Of a DNA stretch of 64,000 bases, positions 17,576 through 27,512 are shown one piece after another. Made by a program: the position numbers and the translations under genes. Source of the DNA: Nostoc sp. ATCC 43529 (lineage in GTDB: Bacteria; Cyanobacteriota; Cyanobacteriia; Cyanobacteriales; Nostocaceae). Every line of letters begins with the position of its first letter. Within the stretch, counting starts at the first letter, position 1. Location: contig LWTK01000034.1 in assembly GCA_003326205.1 (NCBI GenBank), positions 62,001 to 126,000 of the forward strand. The letters are read 5' to 3'. The notes under the pieces were generated by a model. That model did not search any database. It saw nothing but the letters and a program-made list of their open reading frames with translations, and had not been told where the DNA came from.

Positions 17576-18139
17576 ATGCCTTCTGAAATTGCTGTCGAGA
17601 AAAAAAAGTTAAAAAATCCGCCTTTGGAGCTTCATTATTTAGGCGATCGCGTGCTGCGTCAAGGTGCAAAGCGGATTTCTAAAGTTGATGACGAACTCCG
17701 CAAACTGGTGCGCGAAATGCTGCAAACTATGTACAGTAAAGATGGCATTGGTTTGGCTGCTCCCCAAGTGGGAATTCACAAACAATTAATTGTCATTGAC
17801 CTGGAACCAGACAACGCAGCGAATCAACCTTTGGTGTTGATCAACCCCATAATCAAACAAGTCAGCCGCGACATCTCCGTTGCCCAAGAAGGCTGTTTAA
17901 GTATTCCCAATGTATACCTGGATGTGAAGCGCCCTGAAGTCGTGGAAATCGCCTATAAAGACGAATATGGTCGTCCTCAAACTTTAAAGGCTAACGACCT
18001 GTTGGGACGCTGCATTCAGCACGAAATGGATCACCTCAATGGTGTAGTATTTGTAGACCGCGTGGAAAACTCCTTGACTTTGGCACAGGAGCTATCTAAG
18101 AATGGCTTCTCGTATCAAGCGGTGAAACCAGTAGCATAG
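17576..18139 (+). CDS. def: Peptide deformylase
   Basis: 187 residues with all three motifs: GIGLAAPQVG (about 57-66), EGCLS (about 103-107, metal-binding Cys) and QHEMDHLNG (about 147-155, two metal His and the catalytic Glu). It removes the formyl group from nascent proteins. A short N-terminal extension before LELHYLGDRVLR is common in cyanobacterial type 1B enzymes. Confidence 0.97.
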   Translation: MPSEIAVEKKKLKNPPLELHYLGDRVLRQGAKRISKVDDELRKLVREMLQTMYSKDGIGLAAPQVGIHKQLIVIDLEPDNAANQPLVLINPIIKQVSRDISVAQEGCLSIPNVYLDVKRPEVVEIAYKDEYGRPQTLKANDLLGRCIQHEMDHLNGVVFVDRVENSLTLAQELSKNGFSYQAVKPVA

Positions 18140-18149
18140 GGGGCTAGTA

Positions 18150-18353
18150 GTGTATTTAACTCCAAAAAGCGGTTTGTTTCTGGGTGGTTGTTGTGTAAGT
18201 GCGATCGCAGCTGTCGGTTCGATTTTTGAACTCAGTTACGGACAACCAGATTTCGGTGTCACAACCACAGCAATTATCCTCGCATTAAGCATTCCACTCA
18301 CAGGTTTATTTTTCTTTGCCGCAGTGAGGGACGCAAGGGCTAACATGAAATAA
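18150..18353 (+). CDS. Small two-helix membrane protein, unknown function
   Basis: 67 residues with two hydrophobic segments (about 8-26 and 38-57), and a short charged C-terminus. Start codon GTG at 18150, only 10 bp after the def stop, so it is probably in an operon with def. Conserved in related genomes as far as I recall but without assigned function. Confidence 0.6.
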   Translation: MYLTPKSGLFLGGCCVSAIAAVGSIFELSYGQPDFGVTTTAIILALSIPLTGLFFFAAVRDARANMK

Positions 18354-18368
18354 GCATCAGGTACATAA

Positions 18369-18418
18369 AAAAGGTAAACGGATGAACTAAGAGTACTAAA
18401 TTCATCCTTTTACCTTTT
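18369..18418. terminator. Bidirectional terminator hairpin
   Basis: AAAAGGTAAACGGATGAA (18369-18386) pairs with TTCATCCTTTTACCTTTT (18401-18418) with one mismatch. A-run on one side and T-run on the other suit termination of both the plus-strand gene at 18150 and the minus-strand NB-ARC gene, whose stop codon it touches. Confidence 0.7.
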
Positions 18419-21400
18419 ATTTTTGTTCTGTTTCTTCTACTGCTCCTAAGGCTTTGAGCGTCATTAACTGTGATGTGGTTAAGCCTGTCACTTTAGCGAT
18501 CTTCATTCCTTCGTAGAGTTTTGGCGATCGCAGTGTTTTTAAGCACTCACCAGTGTGCATATCCCACAATTTAATCGTCTCATCTTCACTGCCACTAGCC
18601 AAAGTTTCACCATCAGGGCTGAAGGCTACCGACCTTACCCAGCTAGAATGCTCGTGCAAGATTTTGAGGCATTTACCATCATGCACATTCCATAACTTCA
18701 CTGTCTGGTCTTCACTGCCACTTGCCAAAGTTTCACCATCAGGACTGAAGGCTACTGACCTTACCCGATTGGTGTACTCTTGTAAGGTATTCAGGCATTT
18801 CCCATCGCGGACATTCCATAACTTCACCGTTTGGTCTTCACTGCCACTTGCGAGAATCTCACCATCAGGGCTAAAGGCCACTGACCAAACCCAATTGGTA
18901 TGCTCCTCCAAGCTTTTGACACACTTGCCCTCGTAAATATCCCATAACTTCACTGTTTGGTCGTCACTGCCACTAGCCAAAGTTCGACCATCAGGACTAA
19001 AGGCAACTGACCACACCCGATTAGTATGCCCTTCAAAGGTTATGAGGCAATTTCCGTCAGCAATATTCCATAATTTCACTGTTTGGTCGTCACTGCCAGT
19101 AGCTAAAGTTTGACCATCGGGGCTGAAAGCAACTGACCGCACTCGATGAGTATGCCCGTGTAAGGTTATGAGGCAATTTCCGTCAGCAATATTCCATAAT
19201 TTCACTGTTTGGTCTTCGCTGCAACTAGCCAAAGTTTCACCATCAGGACTGAAAGCAACTGACCAGACTCGATTAGTGTGTCCTTGGAAGGTTTTGAGGC
19301 ACTTGCCGTCACGAACATCCCATAATTTCACCGTTTGATTTTCACTAGCACTAGCCAAAGTTAGATGATCGGGACTGAAGGCCACTGACCGTATTCTATC
19401 GGTATGCCCTTGCAAAGTTTTGAAGCATCTGCCATCACGAATATCCCATAACTTCACCGTCTGGTCTTTACTGCCACTAGCCAAAGTTTGACCATCACAA
19501 CTGAAGGCGACTGACCATGCCCGATTGCTATGCCCGTACAAGGTTTTGAGGCACTTGCCGTCACCAACATCCCATAACTTCACTGTTTGGTCGTCACTGC
19601 CACTAGCGAGAGTTTGACCATCAGGACTGAAGGCAACTGACCAGACACGATTGCTATGCCCGTGTAAGGTTTTGAGGCACTTGCCGCCATCAACATCCCA
19701 TAACTTTACCGTTTGGTCTTCACTACCACTAGCGAGAATTTTACCATTGGGACTGAAAGCAACTGACCGTACCCAATTACTATGCCCTTGGAAAGTTTTG
19801 AAGCATTTGCCGTCGCCAACATCCCATAACTTCACCGTTTGGTCGTCGCTGCTACTAGCGAGAATTTCACCATCAGGACTGAAGGCGACTGACCATACCC
19901 AACTAGTATGTCCTTGCAAGGTTTTGAGACACTTGCCGTTACGAAGATCCCATAATTTCACTGTTCGATCTTCGCTGGCACTAGCGAGAGTTTGATTATC
20001 CGGACTGAATGTAACTGATCGTACCCTACTAGTATGCCCTTGCAAGGTTTTGAGGCACTTCCCGTCATGGATGTTCCATAATTTCACCGTTTGGTCGTCA
20101 CTGCCACTAGCTAAAGTTTGACCATCAGGACTGAAGGCGACTGACCATACTGGGCTGTTATGCCCTAGCAAGGTCAAAAGTGATTTACCATCTGCAACTT
20201 GCCATAACTGAGTTTTCCCATCAACATCACCCGTAGCCAAAAGTTTTCCTTCAGGACTAAATGCTACCGATGAAATACTACCCAAGGTTTCGGCAAAAAT
20301 CGATTTAGCAAGATTGCAACCAGTAAAATTAACATTTTGCAAATTTACATTTTGTAAGTATGCTTGCCAAATAATCAGACCAGAAAAGTCATAACGATTC
20401 AAATCAACCTGTAGTTGACAAAGCATATTCAAGACATTTCCGACTGTATAGCCCGGTTCTGGTGGAAATGTTTCTCGGAGTTTCGATACAATTTGGATTA
20501 ATTGGTTTTTTAGATCATTTGGATTGAGAAAAATAGTTTTTAACCTATCTAAAATTGGTTTAAGTATCAAACTAATTTGAGTATTTCTAATATAATCTTT
20601 GGCTGTCGCTTCAATGAGAGGATGGCTTTTAAATATTGCAATTTTACCCTCAATAATTTCTTGACAAATATCTTCTAATAGACAGTCTGTGATATACTCC
20701 ATTACTACTGGTTGGAGTGTGAAAGTAGCAACAGAATTAATTCCTTCTGTAGCTCTTTCAATTAAAGATCGCCGTCGTAGAGATTCTAGCGCTTCTAGTA
20801 ATTCTCTTTTTGGTAAACGGACAATATCATCTAACAATTTCTCTAAAGAAACAGGATCGCGCTTAATTGCTAACCAATATATAATTTCCGCTTCTGGCTC
20901 TGACAAACGTTCAAATTGCTGATCTAATAAATTACGAGTGTCACCAAAAATTATTTCGCCTTGATTCAGAAAAGCGGCGATATCACCAGCAAATAGCTCA
21001 CGAATCGGCTCACAAACTAACTTTAGTGCTAAGGGGTTGCCTGAATAATTCTCAACTAACTTTGCCCAATCTTGCTTGGAGCCAAATATACCTTTATCTT
21101 TAAGAATTTCTTGTCCTTCTATTTCGCCTAAGCCAGGTAATAATAATGTTCTGACTGGTGATGTTTCTCCCTCTAAAGGAGCAAATTCTTTTGGTTTTTC
21201 GCGAGAAGTTAATACCAAACAACTTTGATGCGCTTCTTCCCCGATTCGTTTGAGTAGTTGGCCGTAAGCTTCATATCCTTCTCTATATTCTCCAGCACGC
21301 TCTCCCCCTTGCAAAATCGTTTCGGCATTATCTAAAACTAAAAGACAACGCTGTTTTCGTAAATATTTAATAAGTAAAGTTATTTGATTATCTACGGTTT

Positions 21401-21968
21401 CTGGTAAATCAATTTCTTTTTCATCAGATAAAAATACGATCGCCTCAGCCAAAAGTTCTTTAAGAGGTGGGGCATTGCGGAGCGATCGCCAAATCAAGTA
21501 TTCAAAATCATATTGCACTTCCTCTGCTAACTTTACAGACAAAGTGGTTTTGCCAATTCCTCCCATGCCTAAAAGTGCTATTAACCGGCATTTATCCTGG
21601 ACAATCCATTGCTTGAGGCGAGACAGTTCTACTCCTCGTCCGTAGAAGCTACCACTGATACTAGGTGCTTCACCCCAATCTGGAGGCTTGCTGGCAATGG
21701 ATTTCACACTCACCGAAGATGCTCGATACTCACTTTCGATCGCTTGTTGTAACTTAGTGAGCTTTCCCGGCCCGACACCGCTGACATGAAATTTTTTATA
21801 AACCTCGCTTAATCTTTTGCGTACTGCCTCGGCGCTAATTTTCAATTCTTTAGCGATCGCATTTGGCGATTTGTCCTCAACCACACCTAACAACACCTCT
21901 AGCTCACTGCTAGATACACCCCGTTCTTGGGCTAAAGCCACAACAAAATCTTGGGGAATCGCACTCAT
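18417..21968 (-). CDS. HTH - NB-ARC NTPase - 14x WD40 protein
   Basis: 1183 residues. The N-terminus (about 1-80) is a helix-turn-helix-like domain ([20 protein letters not shown]) of the sort that precedes STAND NTPases in cyanobacteria. The NB-ARC NTPase follows: P-loop [12 protein letters not shown] near 133, Walker [10 protein letters not shown] near 210, and winged-helix ARC segments to about 440. A short pentapeptide-like stretch (about 540-560) leads into 14 WD40 repeats (about 566-1153), each 42 residues, hence two seven-bladed propellers. The architecture is NLR-like: propellers sense, NB-ARC switches. The HTH could be a death-like adaptor or a DNA-binding domain. No effector enzyme domain is fused. 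Confidence 0.9.
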   Translation of the reverse strand: MSAIPQDFVVALAQERGVSSSELEVLLGVVEDKSPNAIAKELKISAEAVRKRLSEVYKKFHVSGVGPGKLTKLQQAIESEYRASSVSVKSIASKPPDWGEAPSISGSFYGRGVELSRLKQWIVQDKCRLIALLGMGGIGKTTLSVKLAEEVQYDFEYLIWRSLRNAPPLKELLAEAIVFLSDEKEIDLPETVDNQITLLIKYLRKQRCLLVLDNAETILQGGERAGEYREGYEAYGQLLKRIGEEAHQSCLVLTSREKPKEFAPLEGETSPVRTLLLPGLGEIEGQEILKDKGIFGSKQDWAKLVENYSGNPLALKLVCEPIRELFAGDIAAFLNQGEIIFGDTRNLLDQQFERLSEPEAEIIYWLAIKRDPVSLEKLLDDIVRLPKRELLEALESLRRRSLIERATEGINSVATFTLQPVVMEYITDCLLEDICQEIIEGKIAIFKSHPLIEATAKDYIRNTQISLILKPILDRLKTIFLNPNDLKNQLIQIVSKLRETFPPEPGYTVGNVLNMLCQLQVDLNRYDFSGLIIWQAYLQNVNLQNVNFTGCNLAKSIFAETLGSISSVAFSPEGKLLATGDVDGKTQLWQVADGKSLLTLLGHNSPVWSVAFSPDGQTLASGSDDQTVKLWNIHDGKCLKTLQGHTSRVRSVTFSPDNQTLASASEDRTVKLWDLRNGKCLKTLQGHTSWVWSVAFSPDGEILASSSDDQTVKLWDVGDGKCFKTFQGHSNWVRSVAFSPNGKILASGSEDQTVKLWDVDGGKCLKTLHGHSNRVWSVAFSPDGQTLASGSDDQTVKLWDVGDGKCLKTLYGHSNRAWSVAFSCDGQTLASGSKDQTVKLWDIRDGRCFKTLQGHTDRIRSVAFSPDHLTLASASENQTVKLWDVRDGKCLKTFQGHTNRVWSVAFSPDGETLASCSEDQTVKLWNIADGNCLITLHGHTHRVRSVAFSPDGQTLATGSDDQTVKLWNIADGNCLITFEGHTNRVWSVAFSPDGRTLASGSDDQTVKLWDIYEGKCVKSLEEHTNWVWSVAFSPDGEILASGSEDQTVKLWNVRDGKCLNTLQEYTNRVRSVAFSPDGETLASGSEDQTVKLWNVHDGKCLKILHEHSSWVRSVAFSPDGETLASGSEDETIKLWDMHTGECLKTLRSPKLYEGMKIAKVTGLTTSQLMTLKALGAVEETEQK

Positions 21969-22594
21969 GCTCTCACCAATACAAACTACACTCCCAATGT
22001 TAGCTCACTATGTGAGAAATTAATCTCTCAAAAAGGACGGTTATGCTAACTGTCTATAGTTACTGTCTGTTGCTATGGTGCTTTTTTGACAAGTTTCTCA
22101 CTTTATACCTTGACTAAGTAACTTAGTTACTTTATAGTGAGTTTAACACTAGTTAATTGGGTAGCTTAGTAAGTTTACAGGTAACTCCATGAAACTTAGT
22201 GAGTAATGCATCGATTCTGAATATTGTCAAAAAGGCAAGTATTCCAAATATGTTGTCATTCTAGGGCTTAATGCGCGTAATCTGCGTTCTGCGCCATCAC
22301 GAGCATTTAGCGCCTAATATGAATTTTCAAATTGCCATTGCAATTTATCTAAGAGTTAATCGGGTTGAGATTAACCTTTTTTCTCTCTACTTGCCTTCAA
22401 ACATAAATTCCCTTGACTCAACTGTATTAATCTTGGAGCTTAATTTTCATTATCTACAAATACCAAGCTAACTCGATTTAGGAGTATGGCTCTAGTTTTC
22501 CTTAACTTGCTAGGAGCAATTTTATAAATATTCGCTCCTGAAGTCGGGTATGTGTTGGCTAGCAAGATTCAACTGTCAAAAAAGGACAAAAACT
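21969..22594. promoter_or_regulatory. Upstream region of the NB-ARC-WD40 gene with repeated CTCACT/AGTGAG boxes
   Basis: No gene supported. CTCACTATGTGAG (22004-22016) is a 5+3+5 dyad about 36 bp before the start codon. CTCACT recurs at 22097-22102 and AGTGAG at 22136-22141 and 22198-22203. Between the middle two sits a second dyad, AAGTAAC-TTA-GTTACTT (22116-22132). The spacing suggests an operator cluster controlling the minus-strand gene. The rest (22204-22594) is AT-rich and unremarkable. Confidence 0.4.
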
Positions 22595-22834
22595 ATGAAT
22601 ACCAATCTCAAAAACGACGAAAATCACTTATTTAAGTGGGCTACTAAAGGGCTGAGGTTTTTTCTCTTTACTTTACTTGGTTTGGGAATTGCCTTGGTTC
22701 TATCTAAGGTGCTTGGCGCTGTTTCCATTGCAGGGATACTATTATCGGCAGTGTTATGGCAATGGTTGTTTCGGATAGCGGTTATTTTGTTTTGTTTGTT
22801 TGCGATCGCCATGATTATTGAATCTTGGCGTTAA
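22595..22834 (+). CDS. Small membrane protein, unknown function
   Basis: 79 residues from the ATG at 22595, which has AAAGGA at 22581-22586 upstream. A charged N-terminus (NTNLKNDENHLFKWATKG) precedes two hydrophobic helices (about 21-40 and 45-72). No family recognised. It is followed after 115 bp by another small protein with a membrane segment. Confidence 0.6.
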   Translation: MNTNLKNDENHLFKWATKGLRFFLFTLLGLGIALVLSKVLGAVSIAGILLSAVLWQWLFRIAVILFCLFAIAMIIESWR

Positions 22835-22896
22835 TTGTTTACTTCTTGATTTAGAAAACAATAGCAATCGAATCTCATGTTGGAACTTAATCAATT

Positions 22897-22928
22897 GCCT
22901 TTGGCTATCTTTCACTTCAGCCAAAGGC
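22897..22928 (+). terminator. Stem-loop between the two small membrane genes
   Basis: GCCTTTGGCT (22897-22906) is the perfect inverse of AGCCAAAGGC (22919-22928), loop 12 nt. The following tract is only weakly T-rich, so it may be a processing or attenuation hairpin in a shared transcript rather than a strong terminator. Confidence 0.45.
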
Positions 22929-22949
22929 TTCTTCAAAGGAGATTATACC

Positions 22950-23183
22950 ATGCCAAACAACACCAACAGCACTCTAAAAGAAACACTTTCCCCTATTTTA
23001 GTCATCTTAGTGGCGGGGTCAATTTCTTTGGCAATTGTTAACAAAGATAATCACCCTGCATATTTTGACATAGTGAAAATAGCTATGGCGTACAGCTTTG
23101 GCTCTATCAAATCTCAGGGAAAAACTCAAGATTCCGAGAAGCAGAACGATTTGGAGAACGATGAGGACGGTAGTAAAAAATAA
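22950..23183 (+). CDS. Small protein with one membrane segment, unknown function
   Basis: 77 residues from ATG 22950; AAAGGA (22935-22940) is a good SD. One hydrophobic segment (about 14-32) then an acidic, Lys-rich tail (DSEKQNDLENDEDGSKK). The upstream part of the open frame (from 22818) has no SD and overlaps the hairpin, so it is excluded. Function unknown. Confidence 0.6.
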   Translation: MPNNTNSTLKETLSPILVILVAGSISLAIVNKDNHPAYFDIVKIAMAYSFGSIKSQGKTQDSEKQNDLENDEDGSKK

Positions 23184-23242
23184 CTCTATAGGAGTTGAAT
23201 TGAGAGTGGGTTGTTGTTAAACATTGCTTCTACAATAGAAGG

Positions 23243-24046
23243 ATGCTATCAACTACCACTCAACTACTACGACTGTCTCAAGGACAACTCAATTTACTAG
23301 AAGCTTGTCCGCGTAAATTCCAACACACATACTTAGAACAACTCAATTCTCCTGCAAATCCCGAACACGAAGAACGGCAGACTTTAGGTAGTCGCTTTCA
23401 CCTGCTGATGCAGCAGCGAGAAATGGGTTTACCAATTGATAGTTTCCTCCAAGCAGATGCTCAACTACAAAGCTGGATGGCTGGTTTTGCGGATGCAGCG
23501 CCAGAGATTTTAATGTCTGCAACAGACAATCAAACTTTTCGTGAAAGCGAACACTACCGCACTCTGCAAGTTCAGAACTATTTGTTGACGGTTGTCTATG
23601 ATTTATTGATTGCAGATAACCAACAAGCACAAATTCTCGACTGGAAAACTTATCCGAAACCACCTCATAAACGCAAGTTAGAATCCAACTGGCAAACACG
23701 GCTTTATATGTATGTTTTGGCTGAAACTAGCGCGTATTCGCCAGAAAATATTTCCATGACTTACTGGTTTGTGCAATCTGAAGGTAAACCACAAAATATT
23801 AAATTTAATTACAATACTACTCAACATATAAAAACAGCAAAGAAACTTAACCAACTGTTAAATCAATTAACTAATTGGTTGGAAGATTACCAAAATTACA
23901 ACAAGCAGTTTCCGCAAGTGGCAGAGGGTAGTAAAACTTGTGATTATTGTAGCTTTGCCAAACGGTGCGATCGCACAGCAGTCACTGAAGAAACTGCGAA
24001 CGATTCCTTGCCAAATATTGACAGCATTCAAGAAGTATCACTTTGA
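23243..24046 (+). CDS. PD-(D/E)XK nuclease, Cas4/AddB-like with likely Fe-S cluster
   Basis: 267 residues. The nuclease core shows QILDWKTY (D-X-K, about 131-138) and QTRLYMYVLAE (Q-X3-Y motif, about 152-162), typical of RecB-family exonucleases. Cysteines at LEACPRKF (about 22) and a C-terminal CDYCSFAKRC cluster match the four-Cys iron-staple of Cas4 and AddB. No cas or add genes adjoin, so it is a stand-alone nuclease, probably 5'-3' ssDNA exonuclease-like (inference). Confidence 0.85.
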   Translation: MLSTTTQLLRLSQGQLNLLEACPRKFQHTYLEQLNSPANPEHEERQTLGSRFHLLMQQREMGLPIDSFLQADAQLQSWMAGFADAAPEILMSATDNQTFRESEHYRTLQVQNYLLTVVYDLLIADNQQAQILDWKTYPKPPHKRKLESNWQTRLYMYVLAETSAYSPENISMTYWFVQSEGKPQNIKFNYNTTQHIKTAKKLNQLLNQLTNWLEDYQNYNKQFPQVAEGSKTCDYCSFAKRCDRTAVTEETANDSLPNIDSIQEVSL

Positions 24047-24133
24047 TTTTATATGTTGCTAAAATAGATTCTTGATAATTGTTGACTCTGGTGGAAAGTT
24101 AAAAAGTAATATAAAGTTATTTTTTTAATCTAA

Positions 24134-24227
24134 CAGGACTTACGCACAGGTAACAGAAAATTGAACCATAGAGAACGCGGAGGGCACAGAGGGATAAGAG
24201 TTTCAGAGAGTTTTTCCGTAAGTCCTA
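24134..24227. mobile_element. 94-bp MITE with 5-bp target duplication
   Basis: Left end CAGGACTTACGCACAG and right end CGTAAGTCCTA form inverted ends ((C/T)AGGACTTACG). TCTAA flanks both sides (24129-24133 and 24228-24232), a perfect 5-bp target duplication. The first ~30 and last ~30 bases match the ends of the larger element at 35665-35946, so they are one family. A lone end also occurs at 27664. No coding capacity. Confidence 0.8.
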
Positions 24228-24260
24228 TCTAAATATAAATAAATTACAACTTTTAAATTT

Positions 24261-24902
24261 ATGTCTAGCTTTGACGAAACTGAAGCGATTTATGTGCGTG
24301 AATTAGCAATTGATGACATTGCTCCGGTTTATCATTTGGGAGAAGAATTATTTACGAGCGATTTATATCCTTATTTATACCGCACTTGGGATGAATGGGA
24401 AGTAATTGGACTTTACAATACAGATCCAGAATATTGCTTGGTGGCTGAAAGAGACGGAGAATTAGCAGGCTTTGTTTTGGGAACCATAATTACCAAAGCA
24501 TCTTGGACTTACGGTTACATTTTATGGCTGGGAGTTAGTCCCAAATTCCAGCGTCGAGGAGTAGCAGACAAGTTAGTAGATAAAGTCGTCGCCCGGATGA
24601 TTGAAGATGGGGCGCGATTTATGCTAGTAGATACTGACCCCACCAATGTTTCAGCATTAAAGTTTTTTAATCGCAAAGGTTTTGGTAATATCCGCCAGCA
24701 TATTTTCTTGTCGATGAATTTAAGCAAACATGAATATTATGGCAGATTAATTGATTACGAACATCAAAAAGCAGAAAGAGCAGGTTACAGGCGATCGCGT
24801 CCAGCAATTCGCGCCCGCAAACCCGATAGTGCTGCTAATGAAATACTACTTAATCCGTTAGTGAGTGAATCTCAAACCAGCGAAGACCAATCGCCAATTT
24901 AA
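24261..24902 (+). CDS. GNAT family N-acetyltransferase
   Basis: 213 residues. The acetyl-CoA-binding motif A is LGVSPKFQRRGVADKLVDKVV (about 93-113) with Q/RxxGxA, preceded by the beta-strand bulge YILWLGV and followed by DPTNVSALKFFNRKGF. This is close to RimI/ARD1-type N-terminal acetyltransferases, with a C-terminal basic extension (about 165-213). Substrate unknown. The start lies just after the MITE at 24134-24227, so its promoter may be inside or beyond that element. Confidence 0.88.
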   Translation: MSSFDETEAIYVRELAIDDIAPVYHLGEELFTSDLYPYLYRTWDEWEVIGLYNTDPEYCLVAERDGELAGFVLGTIITKASWTYGYILWLGVSPKFQRRGVADKLVDKVVARMIEDGARFMLVDTDPTNVSALKFFNRKGFGNIRQHIFLSMNLSKHEYYGRLIDYEHQKAERAGYRRSRPAIRARKPDSAANEILLNPLVSESQTSEDQSPI

Positions 24903-25124
24903 TAGGAGTGAGGAGTTAGGAGTGAGGAGTTAGGAGTAAGAAGTTGTGAGTTAGGAGTTAAAAATGCTACGTATTAACAAAGTTAAAAATTACGATTTAT
25001 CAGTTATGACTTATGAGTTGAAAATGTTATTCATGGACTTTAAACTTGTAAATCCTCACTCCTAACTTTAAATTCCTAACTCCTCACTCCTCACTCCTAA
25101 CTTTAAATTCCTAACTTTCTTTAT
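24903..25124. repeat. Inverted GGAGTTA/TAACTCC repeat upstream of recJ
   Basis: A series of GGAGTGAGGAGTTA units (about 24905-24960) faces the complementary CTCCTAACT series (about 25053-25115), allowing a long imperfect hairpin. STRR-class low-complexity DNA, no gene. Confidence 0.7.
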
Positions 25125-27512
25125 ATGCCAGAACAAAATTGGACTTTAGCAACAACAGAACAACCGCCAGAGTGGTTCATCCAAGCGGTGAAACAGCATA
25201 CACCGGCATCAAATGGACTGTATGCATCACAATTGTTTTGGCAACGGGGAATTAGAGAAAAATCGCAATTATCAGCTTTTATCAACCATAAAGCTTATCA
25301 AGCAGCAAGTCCCTTTGAGTTTGGACAAGAAATGCATTTGGCGATCGCCCGCTTACAAAAAGCACGCGATGGTCATGAAAAAGTTGCTATTTGGGGAGAT
25401 TTTGACGCTGATGGCATTACCTCCACTGCCGTACTTTGGGATGGATTAGGAGAGTTTTTTATTCAAAATATTGAGTTAGTTTATTACATTCCCAATCGTT
25501 TAAAAGAATCTCATGGATTAAATAATCAAGGAATTGAAAATTTAGCAAAACAAGGTTGCAAGTTAATAGTCACTTGTGACACGGGTAGCACAAATATTAA
25601 TGAAATTATTTATGCTAATGAATTAGGTATCGATGTCATAGTCACCGACCATCACACATTACCTGAAGAACGCCCGCCAGTTACAGCAATTATTAATCCC
25701 CGATATCTGCCAAAGGAACATCAGCTATTTAATCTTTCTGGGGTGGCGGTAGCTTATAAATTGGTGGAAGCACTTTATCAAACTTTGCCTGATGTTCCTC
25801 AACATCCATTACAGGATTTATTAGATTTAGTGGCGGTAGGATTAATTGCCGACTTGGTGCAACTGAGTGGAGATTGTCGCTATTTGGCACAGTTGGGAAT
25901 TCAACGACTGCAAGCAGATTTTCAACAGCCACCGACAGCAAGACGACGACCGGGAGTAGGGCGATTATTAGAATTGTGCCAGAAAAGTGGCGATCGCCCC
26001 ACAGATATTTCCTTCGGTTTGGGACCCAGAATCAACGCCGTTAGCCGCATCCAAGGCGATGCTAGTTTCTGCGTCGAATTATTAACTAGCCGCGATGCCA
26101 AACGTTGTAACGAATTAGCCGAAGTTACAGAACTGGCAAACACTCGCCGCAAATCCTTGCAGAAAGATGTACAAGCCCAAGTCGCACAAAAACTTACTCA
26201 ATTAGATTTATCAACCACCAGCGTCATTGTCCTCGAAGATCCCCAATGGCCTGCTGGTGTTTTGGGCTTAGTCGCCGGACAAGTAGCACAAGAAACAGGA
26301 CGCCCGACGATTTTGTTGAGTACAGAGGGACTGGGGACTGAAGAGAAATTTTCCCAATCCCCAATCCCTAATCCCCAATCCCTAGCCCGTGGTTCTGCCC
26401 GTTCGGTGAATTCCGTTGATTTGTATCAACTGGTGAAAGACCAAGCACATCTGTTGCATCGCTTTGGCGGACATCCTTTTGCAGCGGGTTTGAGTTTGCC
26501 TGTTGAGAATATTCCTTTATTTACAGCAGCGATTAATCAGCAGTTACGGCAATCTTTGGGCGGTACAACTCTGACACCAACGGTGCAAGCAGACATAGTG
26601 GTAAGAGTTGCAGACTTGGGGAAAGAGTTATTTTTAGAACTGAAATTGTTAGAACCTTGTGGAATGGGTAACCCTGTTCCAAAATTGCTAATTCAAAACT
26701 GCTGGTTTGAAAATAGTTGGCATCGCAATCAGCAAGATTGGCGAGGAAAAAAGGTACAGTACATTAAAACCGAATTTGACATTCGGGATGATTCATCTAG
26801 AAGTCCCTTTCCTGGTATTTGGTGGGGACACTACAAAGATGAATTGCCCATAGGTAGGTGTGATTGTATAGCAGAACTCGACTACAACACCTTTAAAAAA
26901 CGCTATGAAATTAGATTAATTGCTGTCCGCCCAAGTGAAAACTCAGCACTCACTACTCAGTATTCACCATTCATTCTCGACTTACGGAATCAGGACAACT
27001 CAGCCCAGACGCCATTAATGGCGTCTTTACCCACTTCGGCAGTGATTCTTGAACATTGTCCGACGAACTGGGATGATTTACGTGCATGGTTGCGGCGATG
27101 TTTAGCGGCAAGCAACTCAGGGTCTACGGTTGATAATCAACAACAACTAGCGATCGCTTGGTCTAAACCCAACCACCAACCACCAAAACAAATTTGGCAG
27201 ACCTTGGTTGGTGTTGCCAAATATCTCAGTCGTACCAATCAATTAGTTAGTCGCGTAAAACTTTTAGATAAACTTGGGATTAGCGATCGCACCTTATTTT
27301 TAGGAATCAAAGCTTTAAAATATTACGGATTTACAGTTACAAGACAAGACCGCGATTTGCAAATTACCTTGAATCCTAAAAGCATCTCCCAAGCCAATGC
27401 TGAAGCTGCTGTTACACAATTTTTAGCAGCAGTTAGCGAAGAACAATTCCAGCAAAATTACTTTGCAGAGGTGCCACTATCTACTATTGTTGCCATGATT
27501 AATACTCAGTAA
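25125..27512 (+). CDS. recJ: Single-stranded-DNA-specific exonuclease RecJ
   Basis: 795 residues, longer than the typical ~580-residue enzyme because of a C-terminal extension with a winged-helix-like end. DHH motifs are intact: DFDADGITST (about 91-100), CDTGSTN (motif II), VTDHHTLPE (motif III, about 174-182) and DHHA1 elements ARGSARS and GGHPFAAG (about 422-450). It degrades ssDNA 5'-3' in recombination and repair. Two stretches derive from intergenic-type repeats kept in frame: about 400-421 (EEKFSQSPIPNPQS), just before ARGSARS, and about 605-618. A 20-bp palindrome lies in the coding sequence at 27007-27026. Confidence 0.95.
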   Translation: MPEQNWTLATTEQPPEWFIQAVKQHTPASNGLYASQLFWQRGIREKSQLSAFINHKAYQAASPFEFGQEMHLAIARLQKARDGHEKVAIWGDFDADGITSTAVLWDGLGEFFIQNIELVYYIPNRLKESHGLNNQGIENLAKQGCKLIVTCDTGSTNINEIIYANELGIDVIVTDHHTLPEERPPVTAIINPRYLPKEHQLFNLSGVAVAYKLVEALYQTLPDVPQHPLQDLLDLVAVGLIADLVQLSGDCRYLAQLGIQRLQADFQQPPTARRRPGVGRLLELCQKSGDRPTDISFGLGPRINAVSRIQGDASFCVELLTSRDAKRCNELAEVTELANTRRKSLQKDVQAQVAQKLTQLDLSTTSVIVLEDPQWPAGVLGLVAGQVAQETGRPTILLSTEGLGTEEKFSQSPIPNPQSLARGSARSVNSVDLYQLVKDQAHLLHRFGGHPFAAGLSLPVENIPLFTAAINQQLRQSLGGTTLTPTVQADIVVRVADLGKELFLELKLLEPCGMGNPVPKLLIQNCWFENSWHRNQQDWRGKKVQYIKTEFDIRDDSSRSPFPGIWWGHYKDELPIGRCDCIAELDYNTFKKRYEIRLIAVRPSENSALTTQYSPFILDLRNQDNSAQTPLMASLPTSAVILEHCPTNWDDLRAWLRRCLAASNSGSTVDNQQQLAIAWSKPNHQPPKQIWQTLVGVAKYLSRTNQLVSRVKLLDKLGISDRTLFLGIKALKYYGFTVTRQDRDLQITLNPKSISQANAEAAVTQFLAAVSEEQFQQNYFAEVPLSTIVAMINTQ

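Noticed and set aside
22271..22471. 66-codon frame upstream of the small membrane genes
   Set aside because: No SD, no family, AT-rich composition like surrounding spacer.
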